A DNA stretch of 64,000 nucleotides. Source: Cohnella silvisoli. Its GTDB lineage: Bacteria > Bacillota > Bacilli > Paenibacillales > Paenibacillaceae. The notes below the pieces were generated by a model, which saw nothing but the letters and a program-made list of their open reading frames with translations, made no database searches and was not told the origin of the DNA. A program made the position numbers and the translations under genes. Shown piece by piece: positions 1-8,175 of the stretch. The number at the start of each line of letters is the position of its first letter. Position 1 is the first letter of the stretch. The stretch lies in the NCBI RefSeq assembly GCF_021190915.1, contig NZ_JAIOAP010000010.1, positions 1-64,000 of the forward strand. Reading direction: 5' to 3'.

Positions 1-172
<172 letters not shown>

Positions 173-303
173 AACGAATAGACACGTAAGACAATGGATA
201 CTCACCTTCTTCCAATGCAGACCCACACGTATGTGTGGTGTCGACAAACGCTTTGTTTCGCATCCAGTTTTCAAGGCGCAAGCCTTGATTAAAGTTGATC
301 TGG

Positions 304-420
304 TCTGGTAATAATGGCGGAGGGGTTCCACGCGTACCCATCTCGAACACGACCGTTAAGCCCTCCAGCGCCAATGGTACTTGGACCGCAGGGTCCTGGG
401 AGAGTAGGACGTTGCCAGGC
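304..420 (+). rRNA. rrf: 5S ribosomal RNA
   Basis: A 117-nt 5S rRNA with the conserved core CCCATCTCGAACACGACCG and the 3' strand GGGAGAGTAGGACG. It follows the 23S gene by about 130 nt and is followed directly by the tRNA cluster, the usual Bacillales order. The ends TCTGGTA and TGCCAGG pair to form helix I. Confidence 0.95.
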
Positions 421-453
421 CGGATTCAATTCTTAATGTATGTTTGCTTATAT

Positions 454-529
454 TCCCTGATAGCTCAGTTGGTAGAGCACTCGACTGTTAATCGAGTTGT
501 CACAGGTTCGAGTCCTGTTCGGGGAGCCA
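454..529 (+). tRNA. tRNA-Asn (GTT)
   Basis: 76-nt cloverleaf. The anticodon loop CTGTTAA gives GTT. CCA is encoded. First of 15 tRNAs behind the rRNA operon. Confidence 0.95.
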
Positions 530-532
530 TTT

Positions 533-625
533 GGAGAGGTGTCCGAGTTTGGTCGAAGGAGCACGATTGGAAATCGTGTAGGCGTCTAAAGCGTCTCGAG
601 GGTTCGAATCCCTCTCTCTCCGCCA
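533..625 (+). tRNA. tRNA-Ser (GGA)
   Basis: 93-nt class II tRNA with a long variable arm. The anticodon loop TTGGAAA gives GGA. CCA is encoded. Confidence 0.95.
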
Positions 626-646
626 CAATACATCAGAAGTAAGCAT

Positions 647-721
647 GGCCCCTTGGTCAAGCGGTTAAGACACCTCCCTTTCACGGAGGTAACAGGGGTT
701 CGAATCCCCTAGGGGTCACCA
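647..721 (+). tRNA. tRNA-Glu (TTC)
   Basis: 75-nt cloverleaf. The anticodon loop CTTTCAC gives TTC. CCA is encoded. About 97 nt without a recognisable gene follow. Confidence 0.95.
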
Positions 722-818
722 CTACTTAAGAACTGCCAGAAATTAAGTGTTGCAATCGATGTGCGATATAAGGTATGATAAGAAATGTCGCCTCACGAAG
801 TCTCATCATGATTAACGA

Positions 819-895
<77 letters not shown>

Positions 896-933
896 AATGA
901 ACTACCCTCGGGTTGTTACCGAGCTACTAACGT

Positions 934-1010
934 GGAGCTGTGGTGTAGTGGCCCAACATGCCTGCCTGTCACGCAGGAGACCGCGGGTTCGAATCCCGTC
1001 AGCTCCGCCA
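934..1010 (+). tRNA. tRNA-Asp (GTC)
   Basis: 77-nt cloverleaf. The anticodon loop CTGTCAC gives GTC. CCA is encoded. Confidence 0.95.
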
Positions 1011-1026
1011 TTAATTCACGTAGTTA

Positions 1027-1102
1027 GGCTCGATAGCTCAGCTGGTAGAGCAGAGGACTGAAAATCCTCGTGTCGGCGGTTCGATTCCGTCTCGAGCCAC
1101 CA
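1027..1102 (+). tRNA. tRNA-Phe (GAA)
   Basis: 76-nt cloverleaf. The anticodon loop CTGAAAA gives GAA. CCA is encoded. Confidence 0.95.
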
Positions 1103-1125
1103 TCTACAAACCAAATAACTTTCAT

Positions 1126-1201
<76 letters not shown>

Positions 1202-1220
1202 TTTCTTATCTCCTAATCGT

Positions 1221-1304
1221 GGAGGATTAGCGAAGTGGCCAAACGCGGGAGACTGTAAATCTCTTCCTTCGGGTTCGGTGGTTCAAATCCATCATCCTCC
1301 ACCA
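1221..1304 (+). tRNA. tRNA-Tyr (GTA)
   Basis: 84-nt class II tRNA with a variable arm. The anticodon loop CTGTAAA gives GTA. CCA is encoded. Confidence 0.95.
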
Positions 1305-1320
1305 GTTTTCTACTCTACAT

Positions 1321-1394
1321 AGGGGCATAGTTTAAGGGTAGAACAGCGGTCTCCAAAACCGTTAGTGTGGGTTCAATTCCTGCTGCCCCTGCCA
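1321..1394 (+). tRNA. tRNA-Trp (CCA)
   Basis: 74-nt cloverleaf. The anticodon loop CTCCAAA gives CCA. The terminal CCA is encoded. Confidence 0.95.
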
Positions 1395-1410
1395 ATTAAA
1401 TATTAATCGC

Positions 1411-1487
1411 GGCGGTCGTGGCGAAGTGGTTAACGCATCGGTTTGTGGATCCGACATTCGGGGGTTCAATTCCCCTCGTCCGCCCCA
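1411..1487 (+). tRNA. tRNA-His (GTG)
   Basis: 77 nt including the extra 5' G(-1) opposite C73 that marks tRNA-His. The anticodon loop TTGTGGA gives GTG. CCA is encoded. Confidence 0.94.
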
Positions 1488-1509
1488 TTTGTTTCAAAAC
1501 CAGACTTGT

Positions 1510-1583
1510 TGGGGATTAGCCAAGCGGTAAGGCAACGGACTTTGACTCCGTCATCCAAGGTTCGAATCCTTGATCCCCAGCCA
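1510..1583 (+). tRNA. tRNA-Gln (TTG)
   Basis: 74-nt cloverleaf. The anticodon loop CTTTGAC gives TTG. CCA is encoded. Confidence 0.95.
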
Positions 1584-1590
1584 TTTATAT

Positions 1591-1665
1591 GCGGAAATAG
1601 CTCAGTGGTAGAGCATCTCGTTGCCAACGAGAAGGTCGCGGGTTCGAGCCCCGTTTTCCGCTCCA
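1591..1665 (+). tRNA. tRNA-Gly (GCC)
   Basis: 75-nt cloverleaf. The anticodon loop TTGCCAA gives GCC. CCA is encoded. Confidence 0.95.
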
Positions 1666-1681
1666 TCTTTATCTAGACTTT

Positions 1682-1755
1682 GGCGCCATAGCCAAGAGGT
1701 AAGGCAGAGCTCTGCAAAAGCTTTACCCCCAGTTCGAATCTGGGTGGCGCCTCCA
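1682..1755 (+). tRNA. tRNA-Cys (GCA)
   Basis: 74-nt cloverleaf. The anticodon loop CTGCAAA gives GCA. CCA is encoded. Confidence 0.95.
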
Positions 1756-1768
1756 AAACCTTACGCTT

Positions 1769-1845
1769 GCGCCCTTAGCTCAGCTGGATAGAGCGTTTGA
1801 CTACGAATCAAAAGGCCAGGAGTTCGAATCTCTTAGGGCGCGCCA
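1769..1845 (+). tRNA. tRNA-Arg (ACG)
   Basis: 77-nt cloverleaf. The anticodon loop CTACGAA gives ACG, whose A34 is normally deaminated to inosine. CCA is encoded. Confidence 0.95.
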
Positions 1846-1865
1846 ATTGTAACGCAATTGAATAT

Positions 1866-1951
<86 letters not shown>

Positions 1952-1964
1952 CTATCTAAAAGGT

Positions 1965-1995
1965 ACCATGGACTCAATGATCCATGGTTTTTTTA
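1965..1995 (+). terminator. Rho-independent terminator of the rRNA/tRNA operon
   Basis: An 8-bp perfect stem (ACCATGGA against TCCATGGT) with an 8-nt loop is followed by a run of T. It closes the rRNA-tRNA transcription unit. From here to 2215 no gene is visible; only a TATAAT (2168-2173) suggests a promoter for the next gene. Confidence 0.85.
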
Positions 1996-2215
1996 TTTTG
2001 TCCAAATAAAAGTTACCCCCCGCATACACAAAATCCTGCATTTACATCTTCCAATTTCGCCCCTCCAAGCTCAATTTCACTACTTATTCCTGTTCTTTAC
2101 GACCATCATCGTTGATTTTCTGACATTTTTCCGAAGGCGATGGCTATATTCTCAAAAGGAATCACTTTATAATAGGACTAATTGGAAGGGTTTACAAACA
2201 ATTGGAGGGGATGGC

Positions 2216-2938
2216 GTGATCCACACCAGGGTGATGATCGTGGACGACGAAGTACCCATTCGGGAGAGCCTAAGAATGTTTCCATGGGTCCAGTATGGCT
2301 TCGATTTGGTGGGGGAAGCCCGCCATGGAGAGGAAGCGTTGGAGATCAGCGGTCGCCTGAAGCCCGCGATCGTCGTGACCGACATCGTTATGCCGATTAT
2401 GGACGGTTTGCGGTTGACCCGCTTGCTGAAGGAACGGCAGCCGGAGCTCCAGGTCATACTGCTCACCTGCCATAGCGAATTCGACTACGCCCGCGAAGCA
2501 TTGGCGCTCGGTGCCAGCGATTATTTGGTTAAGGGCGCATTCCGGGACCAAGACCTGCTTGAGGCATTAAATAAAGCGCAAGAGCGGCTCCCCGAGCAAA
2601 AGCCGAACGAACCGGATAAACGTTACGAAATCCGTCATGCGCTCGAATACGTCGATAAGCATTTAAGCGAGCCGTTTGACCTGGGAGCGATGGCTTTGCA
2701 CGTAGGACTAAGCGCCAATTACTTGGGCGTTCTGTTTCGCAAGGAAACGGGGGCAAGCTTTCAGGATTACGTTAAACGCAAGCGGTTGGAGAAAGCGGCG
2801 CATTTGCTCCGGCATAGCCATTTGAAAGTATACGAGGTCGCATCCGAGACCGGCTTTCCGAACTATCGCTATTTCACCGACGTGTTCTGCCAACAATACG
2901 GCCGAAGCCCGCGCGAGTTCCGGAATGGCCATGGTTAA
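2216..2938 (+). CDS. Response regulator, CheY receiver plus AraC-type HTH (short YesN-like)
   Basis: 240 aa. An N-terminal receiver domain (about 5-120) carries the acidic pair in MIVDDE and the phospho-acceptor D56 in VVTDIVMPIMDG. A C-terminal AraC/XylS double HTH (about 140-240) ends in the typical PNYRYFTDVFCQQYGRSPREF. The long middle region found in most YesN proteins is absent. GTG 2216 is chosen because GGAGGGG lies 5 nt upstream; the open frame runs back into the tRNA cluster and is not coding there. The last 14 bp overlap the next gene. Such regulators are phosphorylated by a YesM-type kinase, but the partner downstream has no kinase domain, so signalling through this pair is doubtful. 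Confidence 0.88.
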   Translation: MIHTRVMIVDDEVPIRESLRMFPWVQYGFDLVGEARHGEEALEISGRLKPAIVVTDIVMPIMDGLRLTRLLKERQPELQVILLTCHSEFDYAREALALGASDYLVKGAFRDQDLLEALNKAQERLPEQKPNEPDKRYEIRHALEYVDKHLSEPFDLGAMALHVGLSANYLGVLFRKETGASFQDYVKRKRLEKAAHLLRHSHLKVYEVASETGFPNYRYFTDVFCQQYGRSPREFRNGHG

Positions 2939-4394
2939 GCTGCGCGGCATGTTTGGAAGCATGTTCGTCAAACTGTTCTTGGCGTTATCTTTGGCCAGTC
3001 TGCTCGTGTTTTCCGGACAAATGTACAGCGCTCTCGGCAGTTCCCGGCAAGCGCTGATGCAGCAAAAATCGGAAGACATGACGATGTTCATGGAACAGAC
3101 CGGACAATATCTCGATCTATATCTGCAGAACATCCGCAACATTCTCATTAGCGTATCCGACCGTATGAACGATGATTTGCTGGCTAACCCCGTCGCTATG
3201 CAAAGAATGCTTCAGGAGCAAATTGAACGCAACATCGGTATCGTGTCCTTCCTATACATCCAAACGGACGACGGGACGATCGTTTCGAGCAATCAGCTAG
3301 CTTACGGCGTGGTCGGACATCCGCAATTGCCCGGCCTTTTCCGTATTTCCGAAGAAACGTATGGGCAGGTCAAATGGAGCGAACCGTATTACTCGCCGAT
3401 GCTGACCGACCAGACTATCGCTTTCGCTATTGGTTTTAAGAACCGGCCGGGGAAGGTTCTGGCTGAAATCAATAGAGGTAAGGAAGTCGTATACCGGTTT
3501 GCATCCAATTCCCTTGGAGATCGTACGGAACGGATCGACTTGATTTACGACGGCGGAGCCGCATTGTCATGCTTGGGACTAGGCGGAAGCGAGGCAGCCG
3601 TTCTGACGACGGACCGCAAATTATTGCAGGTTGATCTCGTTAAGGGCACTGTCGGAACAACGGCAGTGTTGCCTGCCGGTGCCGATCTGACGCAACTTCA
3701 CTGCGTTCTTGACCAAAACACGCTTGTGGCAAGCGATCGGGAGGGCGCTGTGTATGTGGTCAATGGCGAGGGGGACGGTATCCGGCGGTTGGACGGCATT
3801 CGCCTCTCTTCCAACGATGCTAGTATCGTTAGGCTTGACGGGGAACGGATCATTTTCTCAGGCGTGAATGATGAAATTCTTATGTATGATCTGCCGAGTG
3901 AGCGGTGCGTCACTCTGAACGTGAAAACTCCGTCCATCAAAGGAAGAGCGTTTAGGGCAACGCTGACGGGCGGAGCCGTACTTGCGGACGGAACGATGGT
4001 TGGCGGGACAGCGGACGGTTTACTGTTTACCCTCTCGCCGGACCAACACAAAGTGACCGCCTACGGCAGACTGTATTCCAGTGGACAGCTTCGGAATTTC
4101 ATCAAGCTGAACGGTGATTCCATCCTTGGGGTATATGGTGGCGGCAGGGATGCGGGGCACGTGTTCCATTATTCGCGAGACGGCAGTTTTGTCGATTGGG
4201 GCAGACCCCGGGTGATCAAGGACAATATTCAACTCTATTCTCTCGATTCGGAGTGGGCCAGCATTCACGTGATCTCTTGCCTGGCTTATTCTCAAGAGGA
4301 TGATTGCCTTTATGTCGCGTCGGGAGAACAATACGGGTGCGTCATCCGTTATCAAGGGAATGGGTTTGCGGTAAAAAGGTGCTTGGAATCGTAA
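2925..4394 (+). CDS. Chimeric membrane protein: YesM-like sensor half joined to a beta-propeller-like half, no kinase
   Basis: 489 aa. Residues 1-185 look like the start of a YesM sensor kinase: one membrane segment (about 10-30), then an extracytoplasmic sensor region (Cache-like, ending TIAFAIGFKNRPGKVLAEIN). Then, instead of a second membrane segment, HAMP, INPHFL-type His box and ATPase, the frame continues into about 300 aa of repeating beta-strand pattern (for example LADGTMVGGTADGLLFTL and DDCLYVASGEQYGCVIRY) resembling the C-terminal blades of a propeller protein. With one N-terminal anchor the propeller part would lie outside the cell. The likeliest explanation is an in-frame deletion fusing a kinase gene to a downstream gene; a designed fusion or an assembly error is possible. 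The start overlaps the regulator by 14 bp. Confidence 0.75.
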   Translation: MAMVKLRGMFGSMFVKLFLALSLASLLVFSGQMYSALGSSRQALMQQKSEDMTMFMEQTGQYLDLYLQNIRNILISVSDRMNDDLLANPVAMQRMLQEQIERNIGIVSFLYIQTDDGTIVSSNQLAYGVVGHPQLPGLFRISEETYGQVKWSEPYYSPMLTDQTIAFAIGFKNRPGKVLAEINRGKEVVYRFASNSLGDRTERIDLIYDGGAALSCLGLGGSEAAVLTTDRKLLQVDLVKGTVGTTAVLPAGADLTQLHCVLDQNTLVASDREGAVYVVNGEGDGIRRLDGIRLSSNDASIVRLDGERIIFSGVNDEILMYDLPSERCVTLNVKTPSIKGRAFRATLTGGAVLADGTMVGGTADGLLFTLSPDQHKVTAYGRLYSSGQLRNFIKLNGDSILGVYGGGRDAGHVFHYSRDGSFVDWGRPRVIKDNIQLYSLDSEWASIHVISCLAYSQEDDCLYVASGEQYGCVIRYQGNGFAVKRCLES

Positions 4395-4397
4395 AGA

Positions 4398-4414
4398 AGG
4401 GGCTATTCGCCCCT
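4398..4414. terminator. Hairpin between two convergent genes
   Basis: AGGGGC-TATTC-GCCCCT sits in the 21-bp gap between the converging genes. There is no T-run on either side, so terminator function is only inferred from position. Confidence 0.45.
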
Positions 4415-4415
4415 C

Positions 4416-6479
4416 TTACGCGATTCCAAGCAGACTGGCTGCGTCTCCTACCGCGATCACTCCGGGAGACATAGATCCAACAGACAACCGGAATTCAACC
4501 GCGGATTCGTTCCATGTCGCTTCGGCTCCGGCAACAGGTAATGCATCCCCGCTGCCGAGCAGTTTAGTTGGCACCGTAAAAGTCAGCTCCTGTTCCTCAT
4601 CCGTCAAGTTAAACACATTGATTACGCCTCCAACTTGCTCTTCCAATGTGTGGAGGTGAACATACTCGGTTATTCCATGGAACGTTCCCCGCACGAAATA
4701 AGGCTTCAACCTCCGGTACAGACTCATCTGCTCTTTGTAATCGTTATACCGCCGCTCCCGGTCATAGGACGCTAGAGCTCCGGCGAATTCCACGGTCGGA
4801 TGGCTCGTTTTGCCGCCGATGCCCAAATGCCGTACAGTGGAAGCTGTCCACCAGAAAAACACACACGCGTCGTTGTCGGCTGCCATCGTGATGTGCAAAT
4901 AAAGCGGGATGCTGCAGCCTAGATTGTAGTAATAGAGCGCTAAAGCTTTGCCTGTCCTCAAGTCTTCGATGCAGTTCCACATATACTCGAAGCCCCAGTT
5001 TTCGTCGTAGCTGCCGATTCCCTCGGCGCCTTGCCGGAAATAAGTAGGCACATAGAGCGCATTGGTCCAAGGCCATACCGGATCGTGGACTTCCGTCAGC
5101 ACATCAGGGCATTGGCGGCGAACCTCCGCGGCCAACCTGTAAACATTGTTGATGTGATCCAGCGGCGTAGAAGGTACCGGGTGCCCGTGGGTCGGGTCAT
5201 AACAAGGACCGCGCCAATCCATTTCGTCGAACATCATAAACCGGATGCCTTGTTTCGTGATTGCCAGAATCCGTTCCAGCTTCTCCTGATAAAACTCGGG
5301 GTGCGAGAGGCACATTTCCCAGAAGTGGTAACCCCACACGGGCTCCATCTTTTCCGGCTGCATAAGTCCGTACGAATGCCGGACCTGATAGTCTTCGTCC
5401 CAATGACGTTTGTACGCGCGAAGAATCGTCCGGTAGCCCAAGTCCAGCCCGTATTGCTCCTTCAACTCGCGGACGAGATCGGCTGCGGATCCGAGCCTTG
5501 ATTCGTCCCAGAGCGTAAGCCCTTCGGCGACCTCCCAACCGGGATCGAGATAAAGCAGCTCGCAACCGCAATCACGGGCCTTCGAGGCCTCTAGCAGAAT
5601 AGCTTCTTTGTGATAGTGTTGACGCAATTGTTCTTCATTCGAGTGATGCCAGCCGATATCGTATAGAACGTTCCAATTGACGGGTGGGTTATAATCCGCA
5701 GCGAACGTATGGCCTTGCTTCTCCAGAAAGGAACGATAGATTGTGTAAGCCGATTGAATACCGCCTTCATAAGGAAAATAATATGTAGTTCCGAAAACAA
5801 ACTTCTCGCCTGGAGACAAGAGCCGCACTCCGGATGGTTCACCATAAAGGGAGAGCCCTGCGCCCCCAAAGCACAGCACCGCTTCTCCTTCGACATCGCC
5901 CGGCCTTGCAATGGAGTATTCGATTTGTTCATTGTTATATTTGATTACGACAATACCCCGCTCGCCATCTCCCCAAGCCCATGCCTCCGAGCGAAGTCCA
6001 TCCTCGTCGAAGGGCGGCTCTTCTCTCGAAGCGTCTATGTAAGCCGCGTTGCTCGCATTGCCCGACAAGAGGCGTTCAATCGTATAATCGTGTACGCTGC
6101 CGTCCAACTGCACCAAGAAGGGAATTGCGCTTAAACGCCAATGTTCCCGATCTTGCAGCAAAGCCGTAAATCCGAATTTTACTTGGTCCACTTGAACCGG
6201 ATAATCATTAGGGTTAGTTAGAGAAAGGATCTCGGAGAGAAACTCTCCTTCTTTAAGGAATCTCTGCACCAATAATAAACCGGAAGCAGCGAAGGTTCCG
6301 GTGATTTCTGTCGCATCGGCATATAGACGGGAGGTCCAATTCGTTAGACTATCCGTGCTGCACAATTGTTCTTGAAAGCGAGATTGAAGCTCGTACTGAT
6401 AAGGCCGCTCCGAGAAAGTCGTTAGGGAATCCGATGAGGTGAGCAGCGGGGTATTCTCTTGAATGGATAATCGCAGCAT
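4416..6479 (-). CDS. Clan GH-D glycoside hydrolase (alpha-galactosidase-like, GH36/GH27 type)
   Basis: 687 aa, no signal peptide, so a cytosolic enzyme. An N-terminal beta-sandwich (about 1-270) precedes a TIM barrel (about 270-610) with LLYLDPGW and FMMFDEMDWRGPC; the second matches the position of the catalytic Asp region of GH36/GH27 (KxDxxxC-like, with K replaced). A small C-terminal beta domain follows. The family hydrolyses alpha-galactosides; the altered nucleophile motif leaves the real substrate open. ATG 6479 is preferred over the upstream TTG because GGGAGG lies just before it. The gene diverges from a GntR regulator, and an operator half-matching the regulator's site lies in its upstream region, so it is probably repressed by that protein. 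Confidence 0.75.
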   Translation of the reverse strand: MLRLSIQENTPLLTSSDSLTTFSERPYQYELQSRFQEQLCSTDSLTNWTSRLYADATEITGTFAASGLLLVQRFLKEGEFLSEILSLTNPNDYPVQVDQVKFGFTALLQDREHWRLSAIPFLVQLDGSVHDYTIERLLSGNASNAAYIDASREEPPFDEDGLRSEAWAWGDGERGIVVIKYNNEQIEYSIARPGDVEGEAVLCFGGAGLSLYGEPSGVRLLSPGEKFVFGTTYYFPYEGGIQSAYTIYRSFLEKQGHTFAADYNPPVNWNVLYDIGWHHSNEEQLRQHYHKEAILLEASKARDCGCELLYLDPGWEVAEGLTLWDESRLGSAADLVRELKEQYGLDLGYRTILRAYKRHWDEDYQVRHSYGLMQPEKMEPVWGYHFWEMCLSHPEFYQEKLERILAITKQGIRFMMFDEMDWRGPCYDPTHGHPVPSTPLDHINNVYRLAAEVRRQCPDVLTEVHDPVWPWTNALYVPTYFRQGAEGIGSYDENWGFEYMWNCIEDLRTGKALALYYYNLGCSIPLYLHITMAADNDACVFFWWTASTVRHLGIGGKTSHPTVEFAGALASYDRERRYNDYKEQMSLYRRLKPYFVRGTFHGITEYVHLHTLEEQVGGVINVFNLTDEEQELTFTVPTKLLGSGDALPVAGAEATWNESAVEFRLSVGSMSPGVIAVGDAASLLGIA

Positions 6480-6525
6480 GAAACTGCCTCCCAACAATTA
6501 GGGTAATATTGCTCTTATTCGCTAA

Positions 6526-6541
6526 TATATCAGATGAAATT
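6526..6541. promoter_or_regulatory. Putative GntR operator copy 1 (imperfect)
   Basis: TATATCA-GA-TGAAATT keeps one full half-site of the palindrome found at 6580-6595 and a degenerate second half. It lies about 45 bp upstream of the GH-D gene on the minus strand. Confidence 0.5.
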
Positions 6542-6569
6542 TCAAAGTCAACTCAAAAACGAAAAAATG

Positions 6570-6597
6570 TTGACACTGTTATATCATCTGATATATT
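6570..6597 (+). promoter_or_regulatory. Promoter of the GntR-SDR-dehydrogenase operon
   Basis: TTGACA (6570-6575), a 16-bp spacer, then TATATT (6592-6597). The palindrome at 6580-6595 fills the spacer and covers most of the -10. Confidence 0.6.
6580..6595. promoter_or_regulatory. GntR operator copy 2 (perfect palindrome)
   Basis: TATATCA-TC-TGATATA is a perfect 7+2+7 palindrome between the -35 and -10 of the gntR promoter, where a bound repressor would block transcription (autoregulation). Confidence 0.6.
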
Positions 6598-6612
6598 AAT
6601 GAAAAAGGAGTT

Positions 6613-7323
6613 GTGGATGATAAGATGCCAGACAAAAATCACGACACTATGGATAAAAATTGGCTAGCCGGCAGACTGGATATGAAAGAAGCCATTTACG
6701 AAAAGTTAAAAGATATGATCATGAGACGCGATTTCACTCCGAACGAACGGATTGACGCTGCCGAAATCGCCGAGAAATTCGGAATTAGCCGTACTCCCGT
6801 GCGTGACGCCTTAAATATGCTGGATGCCGAAGGGTTTATCAAGACTGTGCCGCGTCAAGGGATTTATGTGAAAGGCATTTATAGGCAAGATTTAATCGAG
6901 CTTTTCCAATACCGGGAAATGGTCGAACTGTTTGCGCTTGATACCGGCTTTGATGCGTTAATAAAGGATTTGAAAGACATTTCCGCAGATATTCATCGTT
7001 TCGAGACGTTCTTGATATCGGAAAATTATGACGGTTATCAGGTGATGGATTCGGATATCAAGCTGCATAAAACAATCGTCGCTTCTACACGAAACAAGGT
7101 GATTATGGATTATTACGATAAAGTAAACGGGCATGTCCAGATGGCCAGAGCCTATTACTTGCAAGATTTGCAAAGAATCAAGCAAGCGCATCTCGAACAT
7201 AAGTCATTTCTTCAAGCTCTTGAGGAGGGGGATAAAGAAGGGGCTAAGCTTCATTTGAAACAGCATTTGGAACAAACATTAGCTAATCTTCTGACGATTA
7301 TCGATATTTACAAAGTTTTTTAA
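6613..7323 (+). CDS. GntR-family transcriptional regulator (FadR/FCD type)
   Basis: 236 aa. An N-terminal winged HTH (about 20-85, with ISRTPVRDALNMLDAEGFI) is followed by an all-helical FCD-like ligand domain. FCD regulators commonly bind metals and organic acids or sugar acids and release DNA on ligand binding. The start is uncertain: GTG 6613 lies only 2 nt after AAGGAG, and ATG 6625 lies 14 nt after it; the HTH begins well downstream of both. It is the first gene of an operon with an SDR and an AllD-like dehydrogenase, and diverges from the GH-D glycosidase. The palindrome in its own promoter is the likely binding site. Confidence 0.88.
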   Translation: MDDKMPDKNHDTMDKNWLAGRLDMKEAIYEKLKDMIMRRDFTPNERIDAAEIAEKFGISRTPVRDALNMLDAEGFIKTVPRQGIYVKGIYRQDLIELFQYREMVELFALDTGFDALIKDLKDISADIHRFETFLISENYDGYQVMDSDIKLHKTIVASTRNKVIMDYYDKVNGHVQMARAYYLQDLQRIKQAHLEHKSFLQALEEGDKEGAKLHLKQHLEQTLANLLTIIDIYKVF

Positions 7324-7335
7324 GGAGGACGTTCA

Positions 7336-8121
7336 ATGAAGAGATTAGCTGGAAAAGTAGCCGTCATTACGGGGGGGACGGCCGGAATCGGTGCCGGAAT
7401 CGCGAAGTTGTTTGCTCAGGAAGGAGCTAACGTCACCGTTGTAGGAAGAAATCGGGAACGTGGTCTTCAAGTCGTTCGCGCGATTGAAAGCAGCGGCTCC
7501 AAAGGCATGTTTATTCAAGCGGATGTAGGCGTCAAAGAGGATACGGTTCGGTACATCGATGAGACGTTATCCGCATTTGGCGGTTTGCACATTATGGTAA
7601 ACAACGCAGCCATTATTCATCAAGCGCAAGTGGTGGATACTCTGGAGGAAGATTGGGAACTCATTATCCGGAACAATCTCACAAGCTGTTTTCTGGGCAG
7701 CAAATATGCCGCGCAAGCTATGATCAAGCAGGGCGAAGGAGGCAGGATCATTAACGTTTCTTCCATTCATGCTACACTTTCGGAGCCTTCCTGTTCAGCT
7801 TATACAGCAGCAAAAGGCGGCATTGAGGCTTTTACGAGGACACTGGCCACAGAGCTAGCGCCTCACAAAATTACGGCAAATATACTTGCTCCCGGAGCTA
7901 CATATACGGAGCTGACGTTGCCGATGTATACGCCTTCTGTGAAGGAAGCGCTGTTCAAAAGAATCCCGTTGAAGGATATTGCCCAACCCGAAGATATCGC
8001 TCATGCGGCATTATATTTGGCTTCCGATGAATCCAGATATATGACGGGGTCCACGCTTACGATAGATGGCGGTTACGTTATGGACGGCAGCCTGCCGGAT
8101 GCAGCCTACTGGGAGAAGTAA
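7336..8121 (+). CDS. Short-chain dehydrogenase/reductase (classical SDR)
   Basis: 261 aa Rossmann-fold oxidoreductase. It shows the cofactor motif TGGTAGIG near the N-terminus, NNAAI, an active-site Ser in NVSSIH, and the catalytic YTAAK. The C-terminal TGSTLTIDGGY is typical of glucose/gluconate dehydrogenase-like SDRs. AAGGAGG lies 8 nt before ATG. It sits 12 bp behind gntR in the same operon. It probably oxidises a hydroxyl of a sugar or sugar acid; the substrate cannot be read from sequence. Confidence 0.88.
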   Translation: MKRLAGKVAVITGGTAGIGAGIAKLFAQEGANVTVVGRNRERGLQVVRAIESSGSKGMFIQADVGVKEDTVRYIDETLSAFGGLHIMVNNAAIIHQAQVVDTLEEDWELIIRNNLTSCFLGSKYAAQAMIKQGEGGRIINVSSIHATLSEPSCSAYTAAKGGIEAFTRTLATELAPHKITANILAPGATYTELTLPMYTPSVKEALFKRIPLKDIAQPEDIAHAALYLASDESRYMTGSTLTIDGGYVMDGSLPDAAYWEK

Positions 8122-8140
8122 CTTTTTTTGAGGTTATTGA

Positions 8141-8156
8141 TATATCAACAGATATT
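8141..8156. promoter_or_regulatory. Possible GntR operator copy 3 (degenerate)
   Basis: TATATCA-AC-AGATATT, between the SDR and the next gene, matches the operator at 6580 in one full half-site and 5 of 7 bases of the other. It may permit extra control of the downstream dehydrogenase. Confidence 0.35.
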
Positions 8157-8175
8157 TCTGAAAGGGAAAAAGCCA

